This document shows positions 41,156-54,050 of a DNA stretch of 64,000 bases, one piece after another. This DNA is from Pantoea sp. SoEX (lineage in GTDB: Bacteria > Pseudomonadota > Gammaproteobacteria > Enterobacterales > Enterobacteriaceae). The stretch is taken from the NCBI RefSeq assembly GCF_009829945.1, contig NZ_SZZT01000001.1:277215-341214 (forward strand), in the 5' to 3' direction. Below the pieces are notes generated by a model, which worked only from the letters and a program-made list of their open reading frames with translations, was not told the origin of the DNA and ran no database searches. Within the stretch, counting starts at the first letter, position 1. Each line of letters starts with the position of its first letter. The position numbers and the translations under genes are program-made.

Positions 41156-42220
41156 TCAAATATTATTCTTCAAGTGACATTTTATCTTTTTTGCGAAATT
41201 TAACATACGATTTAGTGGTAATAATGCTGCTGTTCTTAATTTATGATCAATGTTAATTTCGTGTTTAGAACCGCCAAATTCAAGGCTGTCAGAAATATTT
41301 TTAAGATTATTCATTTCCATCCATGGACAATGTGCACAACTTCGGCAAGTTGCACCTTCACCTGCAGTAGGTGCTTCTAATAATTCTTTATTTGGTACAA
41401 CTTGTTGCATCTTATAAAAAATAGCACGATCAGTAGCAACAATTACTTGTTTATGAGGTAAAATCTTTACTGCATTAATTAACTGAGTGGTAGATCCAAC
41501 AACATCAGCTAATTCAATTATTGATTGAGGAGATTCTGGATGTACTACAATAGCAGCATGAGGATATAAAACCTTTAACCGTTTTAGTGCTTTAACTTTA
41601 AATTCATTGTGAACAATACAAGTACCTTGCCAATTTATTATATCAGCATTAGATTTTTGTTTAATATAATTGCCTAAATTACGATCTGGTGCCCAAATAA
41701 TTTTTTTTCCTAAAAAATTAAGATACTCAATTAATTTAATAGCAATGCTTGAAGTTACTACCCAATCAGCACGAGCTTTTACTGCTGCTGAAGTATTAGC
41801 ATAAACTACTACAGTACGATCTGGATTGTCATCACAAAAAGCACTGAATTTTTCAATAGGGCAACTAAGATCTAAAGAACATTCTGCTTTTAAAGTAGGC
41901 ATTAATACATTTTTCTCTGGACTAAGAATTTTAGCTGTTTCTCCCATAAACCTTACACCAGCTACTAATAGAGTGGTAGCTGGATACATTCTGCCAAATC
42001 TAGCCATTTCAAGAGAATCAGAAACACATCCGCCTGTAATTTCTGCTAATTTTTGAATTTCAGGGTTAGTATAATAATGTGCTATTATAACAGCGTTACG
42101 AGACTTAAGAAGACTTTTAATTTTATTTAAATAAAACTCCTTTTCTTCACTATTTAATTTATCTGATTTACTTGATAAAGGATACGATACAGTTTCAGTG
42201 TTAGATAAAGTATTTTTCAT
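41156..42220 (-). CDS. nadA: Quinolinate synthase A
   Basis: NadA condenses iminoaspartate with dihydroxyacetone phosphate to quinolinate for NAD synthesis, using a [4Fe-4S] cluster. The 354-residue product (E. coli 347) has '[14 protein letters not shown]', 'DSLEMARFG', cluster Cys in 'ECSLDLSC', 'GTCIVHNEF' and '[10 protein letters not shown]', and 'HPESP'. All three ligand regions are intact. nadB and nadC are not in this window. Confidence 0.97.
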   Translation of the reverse strand: MKNTLSNTETVSYPLSSKSDKLNSEEKEFYLNKIKSLLKSRNAVIIAHYYTNPEIQKLAEITGGCVSDSLEMARFGRMYPATTLLVAGVRFMGETAKILSPEKNVLMPTLKAECSLDLSCPIEKFSAFCDDNPDRTVVVYANTSAAVKARADWVVTSSIAIKLIEYLNFLGKKIIWAPDRNLGNYIKQKSNADIINWQGTCIVHNEFKVKALKRLKVLYPHAAIVVHPESPQSIIELADVVGSTTQLINAVKILPHKQVIVATDRAIFYKMQQVVPNKELLEAPTAGEGATCRSCAHCPWMEMNNLKNISDSLEFGGSKHEINIDHKLRTAALLPLNRMLNFAKKIKCHLKNNI

Positions 42221-42394
42221 ATTTCGCTCATTTTATTAATTAAAATATTTTTTAATTAATAAACTAAAGTATTCAAAAATTATATTAGGCAAAATATTAC
42301 ATTATTGAAATAATAATACTACAATAAATCAATATATTATACAGTAAAAATACTATACATATATTAAAAATTGTAGAAATGTATTACTATAATA

Positions 42395-43264
42395 TCAAGA
42401 TAAAACAGATTTTACTGCTAAGCCTATATCTGTTAATTTTAATACAATATTAACTCCAGCGCATTTAAGTAAATCTATTTTCTTATCTGCAGTACCTTTA
42501 CCACCTGAGATAATAGCACCGGCATGTCCCATGCGTTTTCCTTTTGGAGCTGTTACTCCAGCTATATATCCTATAACAGGTTTTGTAACATATTTTTTGA
42601 TAAAAATAGCTGCTTTTTCTTCAGATACTCCGCCAATTTCTCCAATCATTACTATTGCTTTTGTTTGTGAGTCATCTTGAAACATTTTTAATATATCCAC
42701 AAAATCAGAACCAACAATAGGATCTCCTCCAATGCCAACACAAGTAGACTGACCATATCCAATATCACTAATCTGTTTAACTGCTTCGTAAGTTAGAGTA
42801 CCAGAACGTGATACTACACCAACATTACCTGATTTATGAATATAATCTGGCATAATTCCAATTTTGCATTCATTTGGAGTAATGACTCCAGGACAGTTAG
42901 GGCCAATCATACAGATTCCTGATTCATCTAGTTTTTTTTTGATTATTAACATATCTAAAGTTGGGATTCCTTCAGTAATTGTAATAATCAACTTTATACC
43001 GGAATCTATTGCTTCAAGGATACTATCTTTACAAAATTGTACAGGAACATATATTACAGTAGCGGTAGCACCCGTATGTTCAACGGCTTCATACACTGTG
43101 TTAAATACAGGTAATCCCAGATGTATAGTTCCACCTTTTCCTGGGGTTACTCCACCAACCAGTTTAGTACCATACTTGAGTGCTTGTTTAGAATGGAAAG
43201 TTCCTTGTTTTCCAGTAAAACCTTGACAGATTACTCTAGTAGATTTATTAATCAGAATAGACAT
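42395..43264 (-). CDS. sucD: Succinyl-CoA synthetase, alpha subunit
   Basis: SucD carries the phosphohistidine and the CoA-binding domain of succinyl-CoA synthetase. The 289 residues equal the E. coli length. '[16 protein letters not shown]' binds CoA, 'GPNCPGVI' follows, and the active-site His is in '[14 protein letters not shown]'. It overlaps the sucC end by 17 bases and is the last gene of sdhCDAB-sucABCD. Confidence 0.98.
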   Translation of the reverse strand: MSILINKSTRVICQGFTGKQGTFHSKQALKYGTKLVGGVTPGKGGTIHLGLPVFNTVYEAVEHTGATATVIYVPVQFCKDSILEAIDSGIKLIITITEGIPTLDMLIIKKKLDESGICMIGPNCPGVITPNECKIGIMPDYIHKSGNVGVVSRSGTLTYEAVKQISDIGYGQSTCVGIGGDPIVGSDFVDILKMFQDDSQTKAIVMIGEIGGVSEEKAAIFIKKYVTKPVIGYIAGVTAPKGKRMGHAGAIISGGKGTADKKIDLLKCAGVNIVLKLTDIGLAVKSVLS

Positions 43265-44432
43265 TTTGGTTCTCCGCAGAATAACTAATAGAAGATTTAA
43301 CTGCCTGTACTAAATCTTTTATAACAATGATTTTTAATCCACTATTAATTAACTTTTTATGAGCTAATTCAGCGTTATTTCCTTCTAATCGTACAATAAT
43401 AGGTAATTCTATATTTAAAATATTTATTGCATCTATTATACCATCAGCTATTAAATCACAACGTACTATCCCACCAAAAATGTTAATAAGAATAGATTTA
43501 ATGTTCATATCTGATATTATTATTTTAAAAGCTTCAATTACACGTTCTTTAGTCACGCTACCGCCAACATCAAGAAAATTAGCTGGATTACCGCCATAAT
43601 ATTTAATTATATCCATTGTGCCCATAGCTAATCCTGCACCGTTTACGATACAACCGATATTGCCTTCAAGTGAGATATAATTTAATTCAAACTTACTTGC
43701 GTATGCTTCTCTTTGATCTTGTTGAGTAATATCATATAGTTCAATCAATTCTGAATGACGAAATAAAGCATTATCATCAATTATTAATTTACTATCTAGA
43801 CAAATTAAATCCCCTTTATTATTGATTATTAAAGGATTAATTTCAATTAACATAAGATCTAAAGAAACAAATATATTTGATAATTTTAGAAATATATTAG
43901 TAAACTGTGATATTTGTTTACCTGTCAAACCTAATTTAAAAGCTAATAATCTACCTTGATAGTTCTGTGGTCCAGTTAAAGGGTCTATTAACACTTTATG
44001 AATTATATTGGGCATCTTTTTTGCTATTTTTTCTATTTCAACACCTCCTTGAATAGAAGCTATAAAAACTATGCGGCAAGTTTCACGGTCAATAGTAGCA
44101 CTTAAATAAAGTTCTTTATCAATGATTGTGTGTTCTTCAATTAAAAATTTATTAACTAATTGTCCTTTTTTGTCTGTCTGATAAGTTATAAGATATTTAC
44201 CATGCCATTGTTCAAAAAATTTCTCAATTTTTTTAATGTTATTTAATGTTTTTACAGCACCGACTTTACCTCGACCACCAGAATGTACTTGACATTTTAT
44301 CACCCATGAGTTATTGCTAATTTTACAGCATGCTTCTTTTATTTCGGGTAAATTAGTACATACGAAACCTTTTGGTATAGGTATATCATATTTTGCCAGT
44401 AAATTTTTTGATTGATATTCATGTAAGTTCAT
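43248..44432 (-). CDS. sucC: Succinyl-CoA synthetase, beta subunit
   Basis: SucC is the ATP-grasp subunit that binds nucleotide and succinate. I start at the ATG at 44432 ([22 protein letters not shown], 394 residues; E. coli 388), because that is the family start and the upstream ATGGATG serves as a weak ribosome site. '[12 protein letters not shown]', 'EINPLIIN' and '[10 protein letters not shown]' are clear. It overlaps sucD and follows sucB by about 55 bases. Confidence 0.97.
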   Translation of the reverse strand: MNLHEYQSKNLLAKYDIPIPKGFVCTNLPEIKEACCKISNNSWVIKCQVHSGGRGKVGAVKTLNNIKKIEKFFEQWHGKYLITYQTDKKGQLVNKFLIEEHTIIDKELYLSATIDRETCRIVFIASIQGGVEIEKIAKKMPNIIHKVLIDPLTGPQNYQGRLLAFKLGLTGKQISQFTNIFLKLSNIFVSLDLMLIEINPLIINNKGDLICLDSKLIIDDNALFRHSELIELYDITQQDQREAYASKFELNYISLEGNIGCIVNGAGLAMGTMDIIKYYGGNPANFLDVGGSVTKERVIEAFKIIISDMNIKSILINIFGGIVRCDLIADGIIDAINILNIELPIIVRLEGNNAELAHKKLINSGLKIIVIKDLVQAVKSSISYSAENQNVYSD

Positions 44433-44488
44433 GGTTATTACATCCATTTATATCAGATTATGATATGTTTTTTTCTAAAAAATTAACA

Positions 44489-45694
44489 TTATACGTCTAA
44501 TAGTAAACGCATTGGATCTTCTAATCCTTCTTTTACCTTAATTAAGTAACCAATGGATTCACGACCATCAATTAAACGATGATCATATGATAAAGCTATA
44601 TACATCATTGGCAATATCATAATTTTTCCATGTATCGCCATTGGTCTATCTTTAATAGCATGTATACCAAGAATTGCACTCTGTGGTGGATTAACTATAG
44701 GAGTGGACATTAACGATCCAAAAACTCCTCCGTTGGTAATGGTAAAATTACCACCAGTCAAATCTTCTACCTTTAGTGTCGCATCTCTACCTTTAGTGGC
44801 TAATTCTATTATTTTTTTCTCTATATCAGCCATGTTCATGCAATCTGCATCTTTAATAACTGGAGTTACTAATCCTCTTGGTGTTGATATAGCAATATTA
44901 ATATCAAAATAATTGTGATAAACAATATCATCATTATCAATAAAAGAATTAATTTCAGGATATTTTTTTAATGCCTCTATAACAGCTTTAACATAAAAAG
45001 ACATATAACCTAATCTAACTCCATGATTTTTTTCAAAAATATCTCCATACTTTTTACGAATATTTATTATTTCATACATGTTTACTTCATTAAAAGTTGT
45101 TAACATTGCAGTATTATTTTTAGCATCTACCAGTCTTTCTGCAATACGTTTACGCAATCTTGTCATTGGAACACGTTTTTCAATTCGGTTAACAATTGAA
45201 TTATCTTGAATTGTTACATTATTTTTTTCTTTATCATTTAAGTAATTCTTTACATCTTCAATTTTTATTTGTTTGTTATTATCGCAAAAAGATTTTATTT
45301 CTGTAATGTCTACATCATGTTCCGCTATAAATCTACGAACCGATGGACTTAATGTATTGTTTTTTTCCTTTTGTAATTTTAATTTATTATCTTTAATATC
45401 TTTATTTTTTCCCTGATTATTAAATTTATCAATATTATTGTTAGAATCAGTAGCTTTTTTTAAAAAACCAATAATTTGATGCGCTTTTACAATTGAACCT
45501 GTATCTTCTAAAATATTATCTAATATACCGTCAGCAATTGCCGGAATTTCTATTATTACTTTATCGGTTTCAATTTCTACTAATACTTCGTCGATATTAA
45601 CTTTATCTCCTGGTTTTTTATGCCACGTTGCTATTGAAGCATCAATAACTGATTCAGGTAAATCCGGAACTATAATTTCTAAAACACTCATCAT
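44489..45694 (-). CDS. sucB: 2-oxoglutarate dehydrogenase E2 (dihydrolipoyl succinyltransferase)
   Basis: SucB is the core of 2-oxoglutarate dehydrogenase and transfers succinyl groups to CoA. The 401-residue product (E. coli 405) has a lipoyl domain with the lipoylated lysine in 'EIETDKV' (Lys45). A flexible linker, here Lys/Asn-rich rather than Ala/Pro-rich, runs about 80-110. An E3-binding domain ('[18 protein letters not shown]') and a catalytic domain with '[11 protein letters not shown]' near the end follow. lpd (E3) is elsewhere. Two adjacent ATGs make the exact start uncertain by one codon. Confidence 0.97.
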   Translation of the reverse strand: MMSVLEIIVPDLPESVIDASIATWHKKPGDKVNIDEVLVEIETDKVIIEIPAIADGILDNILEDTGSIVKAHQIIGFLKKATDSNNNIDKFNNQGKNKDIKDNKLKLQKEKNNTLSPSVRRFIAEHDVDITEIKSFCDNNKQIKIEDVKNYLNDKEKNNVTIQDNSIVNRIEKRVPMTRLRKRIAERLVDAKNNTAMLTTFNEVNMYEIINIRKKYGDIFEKNHGVRLGYMSFYVKAVIEALKKYPEINSFIDNDDIVYHNYFDINIAISTPRGLVTPVIKDADCMNMADIEKKIIELATKGRDATLKVEDLTGGNFTITNGGVFGSLMSTPIVNPPQSAILGIHAIKDRPMAIHGKIMILPMMYIALSYDHRLIDGRESIGYLIKVKEGLEDPMRLLLDV

Positions 45695-45707
45695 TTTTCC
45701 CTTTAAT

Positions 45708-48512
45708 TCAAGTCAATGCGTTATTAACCAGATCTTGTTGTTGTTTATAATGTACTAACATACTACCTACTGCTGGTGAAGCAGAAGCTGGACGACTAGC
45801 ATAACGCAATGTAGCATTATAAGGTAATACTTCATTAAAATAATGCTGTATAAAATACCATGCACCTTGATTCAGAGGTTCTTCTTGGCACCAAATAAAA
45901 TCTTTTACATGAGAATAAGATATTAACATTTCCTTGATTTCATCATATGGAAATGGATATAGTTGTTCAATACGTACTATAGCTATTTCTTTTTGTTGAT
46001 TTTTATTTCGTTGTTCAAGTAAATCAAAATAAATTTTTCCAGAACAAATTATCACACGTTTGATATTTTTTGCATGTATGTTGAATTGTTCACCAATTAC
46101 CAATTTAAATTTTCCAGTAGCCATTTCTTCTAATGTTGATCTAACTAAAGGATGTCTTAGTAAAGACTTAGGAGACATAACAATCAGTGGGCGACGTATC
46201 TTTCTGATAATTTGACGAAGTAACATATGATACATCTGTGCTGGTGTAGAAGGAATACAAACTTGTATATTATGCTCTGCACAAAGTTGTAAATAACGTT
46301 CAAGACGAGCAGAAGAATGTTCAGGACCTTGACCTTCATAACCATGCGGTAACAGCATAACCAGTCCACATAAGCGTCCCCATTTTTGTTCTCCTGAACT
46401 TATAAACTGGTCAATAACTACTTGTGCTCCATTTGCAAAGTCGCCAAATTGAGCTTCCCAAATGTTTAAAACTCTTGGTTCTGTTATAGAATATCCATAT
46501 TCAAATGCAAGAACAGCTTCTTCTGATAAAACAGAATCCCAAATTTCAAATTTTCCTTTTTCACTCGATATGTAATTTAAAGGAATATAAGTTGATCCGT
46601 CAGTTTGACTATGTAAAATTGCATGACGATGAAAAAAAGTTCCTCTACTACAGTCTTCTCCTGAAATACGTATTGAAATCCCTTGATTTATCAAATAAGC
46701 ATAAGCAAGATTTTCTGCTGCACCCCAATCAAATCCTTTCTTACCTTCTGCCATTTCTTTTCGATCATTATATATTTTAGATACTCTTTCTTGTAATTTA
46801 ATTTCTTTGGGAATATAGCTAATAATACGTGCCAATTTTTGAAGATTTTGCACATTATTAAAATATTTATAATTATCATTAAAGCTTAAGTTATCAATAT
46901 AATTTGACCATACTGAATTACATAAATTAGTATTTCCTATATTAGGTACAACACATTCACCTATTTCAAGTTCATTACGATAAGAGGTAATCATATCTTT
47001 TAGGTCTATTTCAGAAATAACCTTATTTTTTACTAAAAAATCTGCATAAATTTTACGTACAGTTGGATGTTTTTTTATTTTATCATACATCACAGGCTGA
47101 GTAACTGTAGGTTCATCAGATTCGTTATGTCCATGACGTCTATAGCATATTAAGTCTATAAATACATCTCGTGCAAATTTATTTCTATATTCTAAAGCTA
47201 ATCTAGTAACAAATATTACAGATTCTATATCATCTGCATTAACATGAAAAATAGGAGCTGATATAATTTTACCAATATCAGTACAATATTTGGTTGAGCG
47301 TGCATCTTTAACATTTGAAGTAGTAAAACCTATCTGGTTGTTAATTACAATACGAACCGTACCACCTACTTCATATCCTCGAGTTTGAGACATATTTAAT
47401 GTTTCTTGAACTACACCTTGAGCACTTACAGAAGCATCACCATGAATTGTAATAGGTAATATTTTGTTTTTATTATTTTTCATTAAAAATCTATTTAATC
47501 TTGCGCGTACTGAACCCATGATGACTGGACTAATAATTTCAAGATGAGATGGATTAAAGGCTAATACTAAGTGTAATAAACTATTTTTTATTTGAATATC
47601 AGAGGAAAACCCCATGTGATATTTAACATCACCCGAACCTATATTTTTTTTATATTTACCAGTAAATTCATCAAACAAATCTTTAGGTTTTTTACCAAAT
47701 ACATTTACTAAAACATTTAGACGCCCTCTATGTGCCATACCTAAAACTATTTCTTGTGTTCCATTTTTAGCTGAATAGCGAATTATTTCACGCAACATAG
47801 GAATCAAAACATCACCACCTTCTAAAGAGAACCTTTTGGTACCTGGAAATTTCGCACCTAGATATTTTTCTAATCCTTCTGATGCAACTAAATCTTTCAA
47901 AAATTCTCTTTTTTCTGTTATACTAAACAACTCGTTGTTGTGATGAGTTTTTTCAATATATTTCTGAATCCAAAGTTTTTCTTCTAAACTACTAACTTGC
48001 ATGTATTCTACACCGATAGAACGACAATATGTGTTTCTTAATTTTGCAATTAAATTAGATAATTTTATGTGTTCTAATGATCCGCCATAATGTACATTAA
48101 AACTATCCTTAAAATTATCTTCAGTTAATTCATGAAAATAAGGATTAAGATCATTTATTACATCTTTCTCCCATAATTCTAATGGATCTAAATTCGCATG
48201 TTTATGACCATACATGCGAAAAGCATTAATTAATCCCATTACTTTTAAGTATTGATAATTATTCCTTTTAGGAACGACAGAAATAAAACGACTTTTATCG
48301 GTTGATACATAACGAAAATATTCACGTACATTAGAATGGAATTGTTCTGATTCATTCTCTAAATTTACTAATTTTTGAAATATTGATTTCCATTCTATAT
48401 CAATAGAACTAGGATTTTTTAAAAAATCTTCATAAAGTTTTTCAAGGTAGTAATGATCCATACCTAATAACCATGAAGATTCTAGCCAAGATTTTACCGC
48501 TCTATTTTGCAT
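45708..48512 (-). CDS. sucA: 2-oxoglutarate dehydrogenase E1
   Basis: SucA decarboxylates 2-oxoglutarate with thiamine diphosphate. The 934-residue product (E. coli 933) has the N-terminal E2-contacting segment, '[14 protein letters not shown]', the cofactor region '[19 protein letters not shown]' region to 'NNQIGFTTS', and the transketolase-like second half ('[14 protein letters not shown]', '[19 protein letters not shown]' region). It is followed by sucB after 13 bases. Thiamine must therefore be made or imported. Confidence 0.98.
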   Translation of the reverse strand: MQNRAVKSWLESSWLLGMDHYYLEKLYEDFLKNPSSIDIEWKSIFQKLVNLENESEQFHSNVREYFRYVSTDKSRFISVVPKRNNYQYLKVMGLINAFRMYGHKHANLDPLELWEKDVINDLNPYFHELTEDNFKDSFNVHYGGSLEHIKLSNLIAKLRNTYCRSIGVEYMQVSSLEEKLWIQKYIEKTHHNNELFSITEKREFLKDLVASEGLEKYLGAKFPGTKRFSLEGGDVLIPMLREIIRYSAKNGTQEIVLGMAHRGRLNVLVNVFGKKPKDLFDEFTGKYKKNIGSGDVKYHMGFSSDIQIKNSLLHLVLAFNPSHLEIISPVIMGSVRARLNRFLMKNNKNKILPITIHGDASVSAQGVVQETLNMSQTRGYEVGGTVRIVINNQIGFTTSNVKDARSTKYCTDIGKIISAPIFHVNADDIESVIFVTRLALEYRNKFARDVFIDLICYRRHGHNESDEPTVTQPVMYDKIKKHPTVRKIYADFLVKNKVISEIDLKDMITSYRNELEIGECVVPNIGNTNLCNSVWSNYIDNLSFNDNYKYFNNVQNLQKLARIISYIPKEIKLQERVSKIYNDRKEMAEGKKGFDWGAAENLAYAYLINQGISIRISGEDCSRGTFFHRHAILHSQTDGSTYIPLNYISSEKGKFEIWDSVLSEEAVLAFEYGYSITEPRVLNIWEAQFGDFANGAQVVIDQFISSGEQKWGRLCGLVMLLPHGYEGQGPEHSSARLERYLQLCAEHNIQVCIPSTPAQMYHMLLRQIIRKIRRPLIVMSPKSLLRHPLVRSTLEEMATGKFKLVIGEQFNIHAKNIKRVIICSGKIYFDLLEQRNKNQQKEIAIVRIEQLYPFPYDEIKEMLISYSHVKDFIWCQEEPLNQGAWYFIQHYFNEVLPYNATLRYASRPASASPAVGSMLVHYKQQQDLVNNALT

Positions 48513-48670
48513 TATAATCTCTTAAATTTTAATTATGATGTTAATAAAAGCATTTGAGTATTGTAGCTTTTTTAATATCATTATTTTGGAGGTCATTTAT
48601 AATAATTTTAAAGAAGAAATTAAATTATACAAAAAATAATAAAATTATTTACAATAAATATTACTAATTT

Positions 48671-49384
48671 TTATTTTTTTAATAACATTAATTTAATTTT
48701 ATTAATAGCTCTTGTTGGATTTAGTCCTTTTGGGCAAACGCTGACACAATTCATTATATTATGGCAACGAAAAACACTAAAAGAATTACATAAATTTTTA
48801 AGACGACTATTTGTTTCAGTATCTCTGTTATCAGCTAAAAAACGATAAAGTGTTAATAATCCGGCTGGACCAATAAATTTATCTGGATTCCACCAGAAAG
48901 AAGGACATGCAGTAGAACAACAACCACAAAGAATGCATTCATACAATCCATCTAATAATTCACGTTGAGCTGGTGACTGAATATATTCGTTTACAGGATT
49001 ATCTTCTTTATTATGTAATAAGAAAGGCTTAATTTTTTCATACTGAAAATAAAACTGATCCATATCTACAACTAAATCACGTATAACTGGTAATCCTGGC
49101 AAGGGACGTATAATTATTTTTTGTTTTTTATTTTTTAATTTTGATATTGGAGTTATGCAAGCTAGTCCATTTTTACCGTTCATGTTCATACCATCAGAAC
49201 CACAAACTCCTTCTCTACATGAACGACGAAATGATAATGTTGGATCCTTTTCTTCTTTTAAAGAAATTAAAGCATCCAATACCATTATGTCTTGATTCTC
49301 TTCGATATCAAGAAAATAATCTTGCATATATGGTTTATCATTAATTTCTCTATTATATCGATAAATTGAAAACCAAAGTTTCAT
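48671..49384 (-). CDS. sdhB: Succinate dehydrogenase iron-sulfur subunit
   Basis: SdhB carries three iron-sulfur clusters between SdhA and the quinone site. The 237-residue product (E. coli 238) has the [2Fe-2S] ligands in 'RRSCREGVCGSDGMNMNG', [4Fe-4S] in 'CILCGCCSTACPSFWW' and [3Fe-4S] in 'CHNIMNCVSVCPKGL'. It is 17 bases after sdhA. The 158-base gap to sucA holds no gene. Confidence 0.98.
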   Translation of the reverse strand: MKLWFSIYRYNREINDKPYMQDYFLDIEENQDIMVLDALISLKEEKDPTLSFRRSCREGVCGSDGMNMNGKNGLACITPISKLKNKKQKIIIRPLPGLPVIRDLVVDMDQFYFQYEKIKPFLLHNKEDNPVNEYIQSPAQRELLDGLYECILCGCCSTACPSFWWNPDKFIGPAGLLTLYRFLADNRDTETNSRLKNLCNSFSVFRCHNIMNCVSVCPKGLNPTRAINKIKLMLLKK

Positions 49385-49401
49385 GGGTATCTTTACTCAA
49401 T

Positions 49402-51168
49402 TTAATAAGTACGTGCCTTTGGAGGGAAAAAATCACGAAATTTAGGTGACATATTAACTTTACGAGTAGTCATACTTTCGGTATTTGGTAAGTAAATACT
49501 GTGACATAACCAATTTTTATCATCTCTTTTGGGAAAATCAAAACGATTATGTGCTCCTCTACTTTCAGTCCGGTAATATGCTGCTAATGCTGTTGCATAT
49601 GCTGTCTCCATTAAGTTATCTAGTTCAAAACACTCTATACGTTGTGTATTGAATTCCTTAGAACGATCATCTAATTTAACAGACTTTAATTTTTCTCTAA
49701 TAATTTTTAACTCATGGATGCCTTTTTTCATCGATTTTCCCTCTCTGAAAACAGAAAAGTTATTTTGCATACAATGTTGTAATTCTTTACGAATATTAGT
49801 TGGATTTTCTCCTTCTGTATTTTTTTCCCAATAATTCAAACGCATCATTGCAAAGTTAATATCTTCCCTAGAAGGATTTCGCAGTTCTCCTTGTTCCTCT
49901 ATACTTTTAGTTAAGCATAAACCAACTGCTCGTCCGAATACTACTAAATCTAGTAATGAATTACCTCCAAGACGATTAGCTCCGTGTACAGATACACAGG
50001 CAACTTCACCAACTGCAAATAAACCCGGAACAACTATATCCTCACCATTTTCGTCAATTCTTATAACTTGACCAGTTATTTTAGTAGGAATGCCGCCCAT
50101 CATATAATGACATGTGGGTATTACAGGAATTGGAGTTTTTGTAGGATCAATATTAGCAAAAGTACGAGATAATTCAAGAATACCTGGTAACTGAGAACCA
50201 AGAATTTTTTCCCCTAAATGATCAAGCTTCAATTGAACATGAGGACCAAGAGGTCCATTGAAACCACGACCTTCACGAATTTCTATCATAATTGACCTTG
50301 AAACTACGTCACGACTAGCTAAATCTTTAGCATTTGGAGCATAACGTTCCATAAAGCGTTCATTATGCTTGTTTAGTAGATATCCACCTTCTCCACGACA
50401 CCCTTCTGTTACTAAAACTCCAGATCCTGCTATTCCAGTCGGATGAAATTGCCACATTTCCATATCTTGTACAGGAAATCCTAGACGTAATACCATACCA
50501 ATACCGTCTCCGGTGTTAATATGCGCATTTGTTGTAGATTGAAATATTCTTCCAGCACCACCAGTGGCTAATATAGTTGCTTTAGCTTGAAAATAAACAG
50601 TCTCACCGGTTTCAATTTTAATGGCAATACACCCAACAATAGCATTATCTATATTTTTTACTAAATCTATTACGTACCATTCCGAAAAAATATTTGTTTT
50701 ATTTTTCAAATTTTGTTGATATAAAGTATGTAATAAAGCATGACCAGTACGATCGGCAGCAGAAGCTGTACGAGATGCTTGTTCTTCTCCAAAATTTTTT
50801 GATTGTCCACCGAAAGGACGTTGGTAAATGCGACCACTTTCCAGGCGAGAAAACGGCAAACCCATATGCTCTAATTCTAAAATTGCTTGTGGACCATTTT
50901 TACACATATATTCAATTGCATGCTGATCTCCTATATAGTCAGAACCTTTTACTGTATCATACATATGCCATTCCCAATTATCTTTATGTATGTTACCTAA
51001 ACTTACAGTAATACCACCTTGTGCAGATACCGTATGAGATCTTGTAGGAAAAACTTTCGATAATAAAGCACAATTTTTCCCTGATTTAGTAATTTGAAGT
51101 GCAGCTCTCATTCCCGCACCTCCTGCACCTATCACAATAGCATCAAATTTTTTAACTGGTAAATTCAT
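49402..51168 (-). CDS. sdhA: Succinate dehydrogenase flavoprotein subunit
   Basis: SdhA oxidises succinate to fumarate with covalent FAD. The 588 residues equal the E. coli length. '[11 protein letters not shown]' binds FAD, His45 in '[10 protein letters not shown]' is the covalent FAD site, and '[21 protein letters not shown]' region and 'SRDVVSRSI' carry substrate residues. It ends 'PPKARTY' as in E. coli. It directly abuts sdhD. Confidence 0.98.
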   Translation of the reverse strand: MNLPVKKFDAIVIGAGGAGMRAALQITKSGKNCALLSKVFPTRSHTVSAQGGITVSLGNIHKDNWEWHMYDTVKGSDYIGDQHAIEYMCKNGPQAILELEHMGLPFSRLESGRIYQRPFGGQSKNFGEEQASRTASAADRTGHALLHTLYQQNLKNKTNIFSEWYVIDLVKNIDNAIVGCIAIKIETGETVYFQAKATILATGGAGRIFQSTTNAHINTGDGIGMVLRLGFPVQDMEMWQFHPTGIAGSGVLVTEGCRGEGGYLLNKHNERFMERYAPNAKDLASRDVVSRSIMIEIREGRGFNGPLGPHVQLKLDHLGEKILGSQLPGILELSRTFANIDPTKTPIPVIPTCHYMMGGIPTKITGQVIRIDENGEDIVVPGLFAVGEVACVSVHGANRLGGNSLLDLVVFGRAVGLCLTKSIEEQGELRNPSREDINFAMMRLNYWEKNTEGENPTNIRKELQHCMQNNFSVFREGKSMKKGIHELKIIREKLKSVKLDDRSKEFNTQRIECFELDNLMETAYATALAAYYRTESRGAHNRFDFPKRDDKNWLCHSIYLPNTESMTTRKVNMSPKFRDFFPPKARTY

Positions 51169-51519
51169 TTATCCTCCACAAACAATAGCAAATCCATAAA
51201 TAGCATATGATGCTAATATTACTATAATAATTGTTTGTAATATAATACGCATAACCACATACTTAACATAATCTGTTAATACTTGCCATATTCCAATCCA
51301 TGCATGCAATATAACTGAAAATAACAATAACATGGTAAAAATTTTAGTTGAAATATATTCAAAAAATTTATGCCAATTATAGTAATTAAATTGATTTACA
51401 TAAGTAAAAAAAATAAGAAGATAAATTATATACAAGAATATGATAATTGCTGCTATACGTAATATTAACCAATCTCGAATACCGTTATTACGGCCTAGAG
51501 CCGATGTGTCATTTACCAT
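51169..51519 (-). CDS. sdhD: Succinate dehydrogenase membrane anchor SdhD
   Basis: SdhD is one of two membrane subunits that bind heme b and ubiquinone. The 116-residue product (E. coli 115) has three helices and 'ILHAWIGIWQVLTDYVK' with the heme His and the quinone-site Asp/Tyr region. It overlaps sdhC by seven bases, and its stop abuts the sdhA start. Confidence 0.96.
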   Translation of the reverse strand: MVNDTSALGRNNGIRDWLILRIAAIIIFLYIIYLLIFFTYVNQFNYYNWHKFFEYISTKIFTMLLLFSVILHAWIGIWQVLTDYVKYVVMRIILQTIIIVILASYAIYGFAIVCGG

Positions 51520-51893
51520 ATGAAAACTCCGGCCAATAATATGGAAAATAAAATACTAATGACAAATACTATATAAGATGAAAAAATACCAGTTTTTAAT
51601 GTTTCAGATAACCATCGGAAATCCATTAAAATATGACGAATTCCATTAACTATATGATATATAAAAACAGTTAAAATACTCCATATAGTAAGTCTGAAAT
51701 AAAAATTATCAAAAAGTATTTCAACATAATGAAAATTTTCTTGAGAAGAAAGAGATAAATCTAATAACCATAAAAAAATGCCAAAAAGAAATAGCATTAT
51801 TACACCAGAAATGCGATGCAATATAGACGATATGGCTGTAATAGGAAAGTAAATCGTCGATAATTTTAAGTTGATAGGTCTTGACTTGTTCAT
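51513..51893 (-). CDS. sdhC: Succinate dehydrogenase cytochrome b556 subunit SdhC
   Basis: SdhC anchors the complex and binds heme b. The 126-residue product (E. coli 129) has 'RPINLKLSTIYFPITAISSILHRISG' region with the quinone-site Ser and Arg, and 'YHIVNGIRHILMDF' with the heme His. Three hydrophobic helices are visible. It is the first gene of a nine-to-ten kilobase sdhCDAB-sucABCD operon. Confidence 0.96.
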   Translation of the reverse strand: MNKSRPINLKLSTIYFPITAISSILHRISGVIMLFLFGIFLWLLDLSLSSQENFHYVEILFDNFYFRLTIWSILTVFIYHIVNGIRHILMDFRWLSETLKTGIFSSYIVFVISILFSILLAGVFIW

Positions 51894-52383
51894 TATTGGC
51901 GTTAATTTTAATATAAATTAATTTAATTGTTTGTCATATTGATTAAAATAATTACTCTAAGTATAAATGGATCATAATATTGATTACAATTCTTAAAGTA
52001 AGAATATTTTACTATTTTTAAATAAAAATTGATAATTATCAATTTTTATTTTTATATTTTAATATATTGGTAATGATAAGTGAAATATTTTATTTTATAA
52101 CTTGTTAATAATTATCTAATAAAACTTACGGTGTATGTTAATTTCAAAATTAAATTATTTGTTAAATTAATTTCTGTTAGAACATTAAATAATTTAATTA
52201 TTGTTTCTAATATATGTAAATTTTAGAATTTAATTCTACAGTTTTTTATAATTTTTGACAACTTAATCGTATAATTCTTATTCATAAGAATTTAATTATT
52301 ATAAAATAAAACAATACTGGCAATTAATTGTTATTTAATCTAAATTAAATATTACGATAAAATTAATATGGATTTTATAGTAC
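51894..52383. promoter_or_regulatory. Divergent sdhC/gltA control region
   Basis: About 490 bases separate two TCA transcription units, as in E. coli, where it is a complex CRP/ArcA-controlled region. TTGACA (52255-52260) and TATAAT (52270-52275) occur on the plus strand, but only 9 bases apart, so they cannot be one promoter. TATAAT alone is a candidate -10 for gltA. No CRP or ArcA site was clear. Confidence 0.45.
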
Positions 52384-53667
52384 ATGACCGATGAAACAAT
52401 AACACTCACTTTACAAAATAATACAACAATTAAATTAAGTATATTAAAAGATACTTCAGGTCAAAAAGTAATTGATATAAGAAATATAAACTCTAAAGGA
52501 TTACTAACATTTGATCCTGGATTTACTTCTACTGCATCTTGTGAATCTAAAATTACTTTTATTGATGGAAATAGGGGTATTTTACTACATAGGGGTTTTC
52601 CTATCAATCAATTAGCTACACAATCTAACTACTTAGAGGTTTGTTATATTCTCCTAAATGGTGAAGCTCCTACAAAACAACAGTTCGAAAAATTTCGTAA
52701 AATCGTGATACGTCATACAATGATTCATGAACAAATTACTAGATTATTAAATGGCTTCCGTAGAGATTCTCATCCAATGGCTGTCATGTGTGGTGTTACA
52801 GGGGCATTAGCAGCATTTTATCACGATTCACTTAATGTAAACATAGAACGACATCGAGAAATTGCAGCTTTTCGTTTATTATCTAAAATGCCAACAGTAG
52901 CAGCTATGTGTTATAAATATTCTATTGGTCAACCATTTATTTATCCACGTAATGATATTTCTTATGCTGGTAATTTTTTACATATGATGTTTGCTACTCC
53001 ATGTGAAGTTTATGAGATAAATCCTATTTTAGAAAGAGCTATGGATCGCATACTAATATTACATGCTGATCATGAACAAAATGCATCTACCTCTACTGTT
53101 CGTACTGCAGGATCTTCTGGAGCTAATCCTTTTGCTTGTATAGCCGCAGGTATAGCTTCTCTTTGGGGTCCTGCACATGGTGGAGCTAATGAAGCTTGTT
53201 TAAATATGCTAGAGGAAATTAATAAAGTTGATTCTATAACAAAATTTATAAAACGTGCAAAAGATAAAAAAGATTCTTTTCGTCTTATGGGTTTTGGTCA
53301 TCGTGTATATAAAAACTATGATCCTCGTGCAAAAGTTATGCGTGAAACCTGTCATGAAGTTCTAAATGAACTAGGTATGAAAAATGATCTTTTAGAAGTT
53401 GCTATGGAACTAGAGAAAATTGCATTAAACGATTCATATTTTATAGAACGAAAGCTATATCCGAATGTAGATTTTTATTCTGGTATTATATTAAAAGCAA
53501 TGGGTATTCCTTCATCAATGTTTACAGTAATATTTGCTGTGTCTCGTACTGTAGGCTGGATTGCACATTGGAAAGAAATGCATGATAATAACATGAAAAT
53601 TGCTAGACCTCGTCAATTGTATACTGGATATGTTGAGCGTAAATTCATTTCTAGATTATCTGATTAA
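52384..53667 (+). CDS. gltA: Citrate synthase (type II)
   Basis: GltA joins acetyl-CoA and oxaloacetate to start the TCA cycle. The 427 residues equal the E. coli length. '[14 protein letters not shown]', '[10 protein letters not shown]', '[13 protein letters not shown]' and 'NVDFYSG' hold the catalytic His, His and Asp. It is divergent from the sdh-suc operon, so the window covers both citrate formation and the 2-oxoglutarate-to-fumarate arm. acn and icd are not in the window. Confidence 0.98.
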   Translation: MTDETITLTLQNNTTIKLSILKDTSGQKVIDIRNINSKGLLTFDPGFTSTASCESKITFIDGNRGILLHRGFPINQLATQSNYLEVCYILLNGEAPTKQQFEKFRKIVIRHTMIHEQITRLLNGFRRDSHPMAVMCGVTGALAAFYHDSLNVNIERHREIAAFRLLSKMPTVAAMCYKYSIGQPFIYPRNDISYAGNFLHMMFATPCEVYEINPILERAMDRILILHADHEQNASTSTVRTAGSSGANPFACIAAGIASLWGPAHGGANEACLNMLEEINKVDSITKFIKRAKDKKDSFRLMGFGHRVYKNYDPRAKVMRETCHEVLNELGMKNDLLEVAMELEKIALNDSYFIERKLYPNVDFYSGIILKAMGIPSSMFTVIFAVSRTVGWIAHWKEMHDNNMKIARPRQLYTGYVERKFISRLSD

Positions 53668-54050
53668 ACATTATTTTTTAATGTAGCAATAATAGCTCAA
53701 TTATTGTATAGTATAATCACTTAATTATCGTTAATTAAACATTTTATTTTTTAAAAACATAAACTTTGGTTATTTTTTGAAATAATTTCAATATTTTTGA
53801 ATTTTTTCAATTTATTTACAAATTAATACTAAAATTATTTTAATAATCACTAGTAAATTGTTATTATTTGTAATACAAATTTTGCAATTATGATAACATA
53901 ACCAATAACTTACATTGTTTAAATGATATTTAAAAATTAATATGCTTAAAATAATTAATTTTCTTAATGATAAGATAATTTTAATATGAAAGTGTTTCTA
54001 TATTTATATACATTAATAATTTAGTATTTTTAACAAAGGATTTTCTATTT
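53668..54050. other. gltA-fldA spacer, nothing but a weak hairpin
   Basis: About 380 bases with no gene. CAATAAT (53687-53693) and ATTATTG (53700-53706) form a 7-bp stem just after gltA and may be its terminator, but no T-run follows. The fldA promoter should lie near the end; the ribosome site AAAGGA is at about 54037. Confidence 0.45.

Noticed and set aside
42864..43226. Plus-strand frame of 120 codons inside sucD
   Set aside because: Antisense shadow of a fully conserved sucD; biased codons on the sense strand keep it open.
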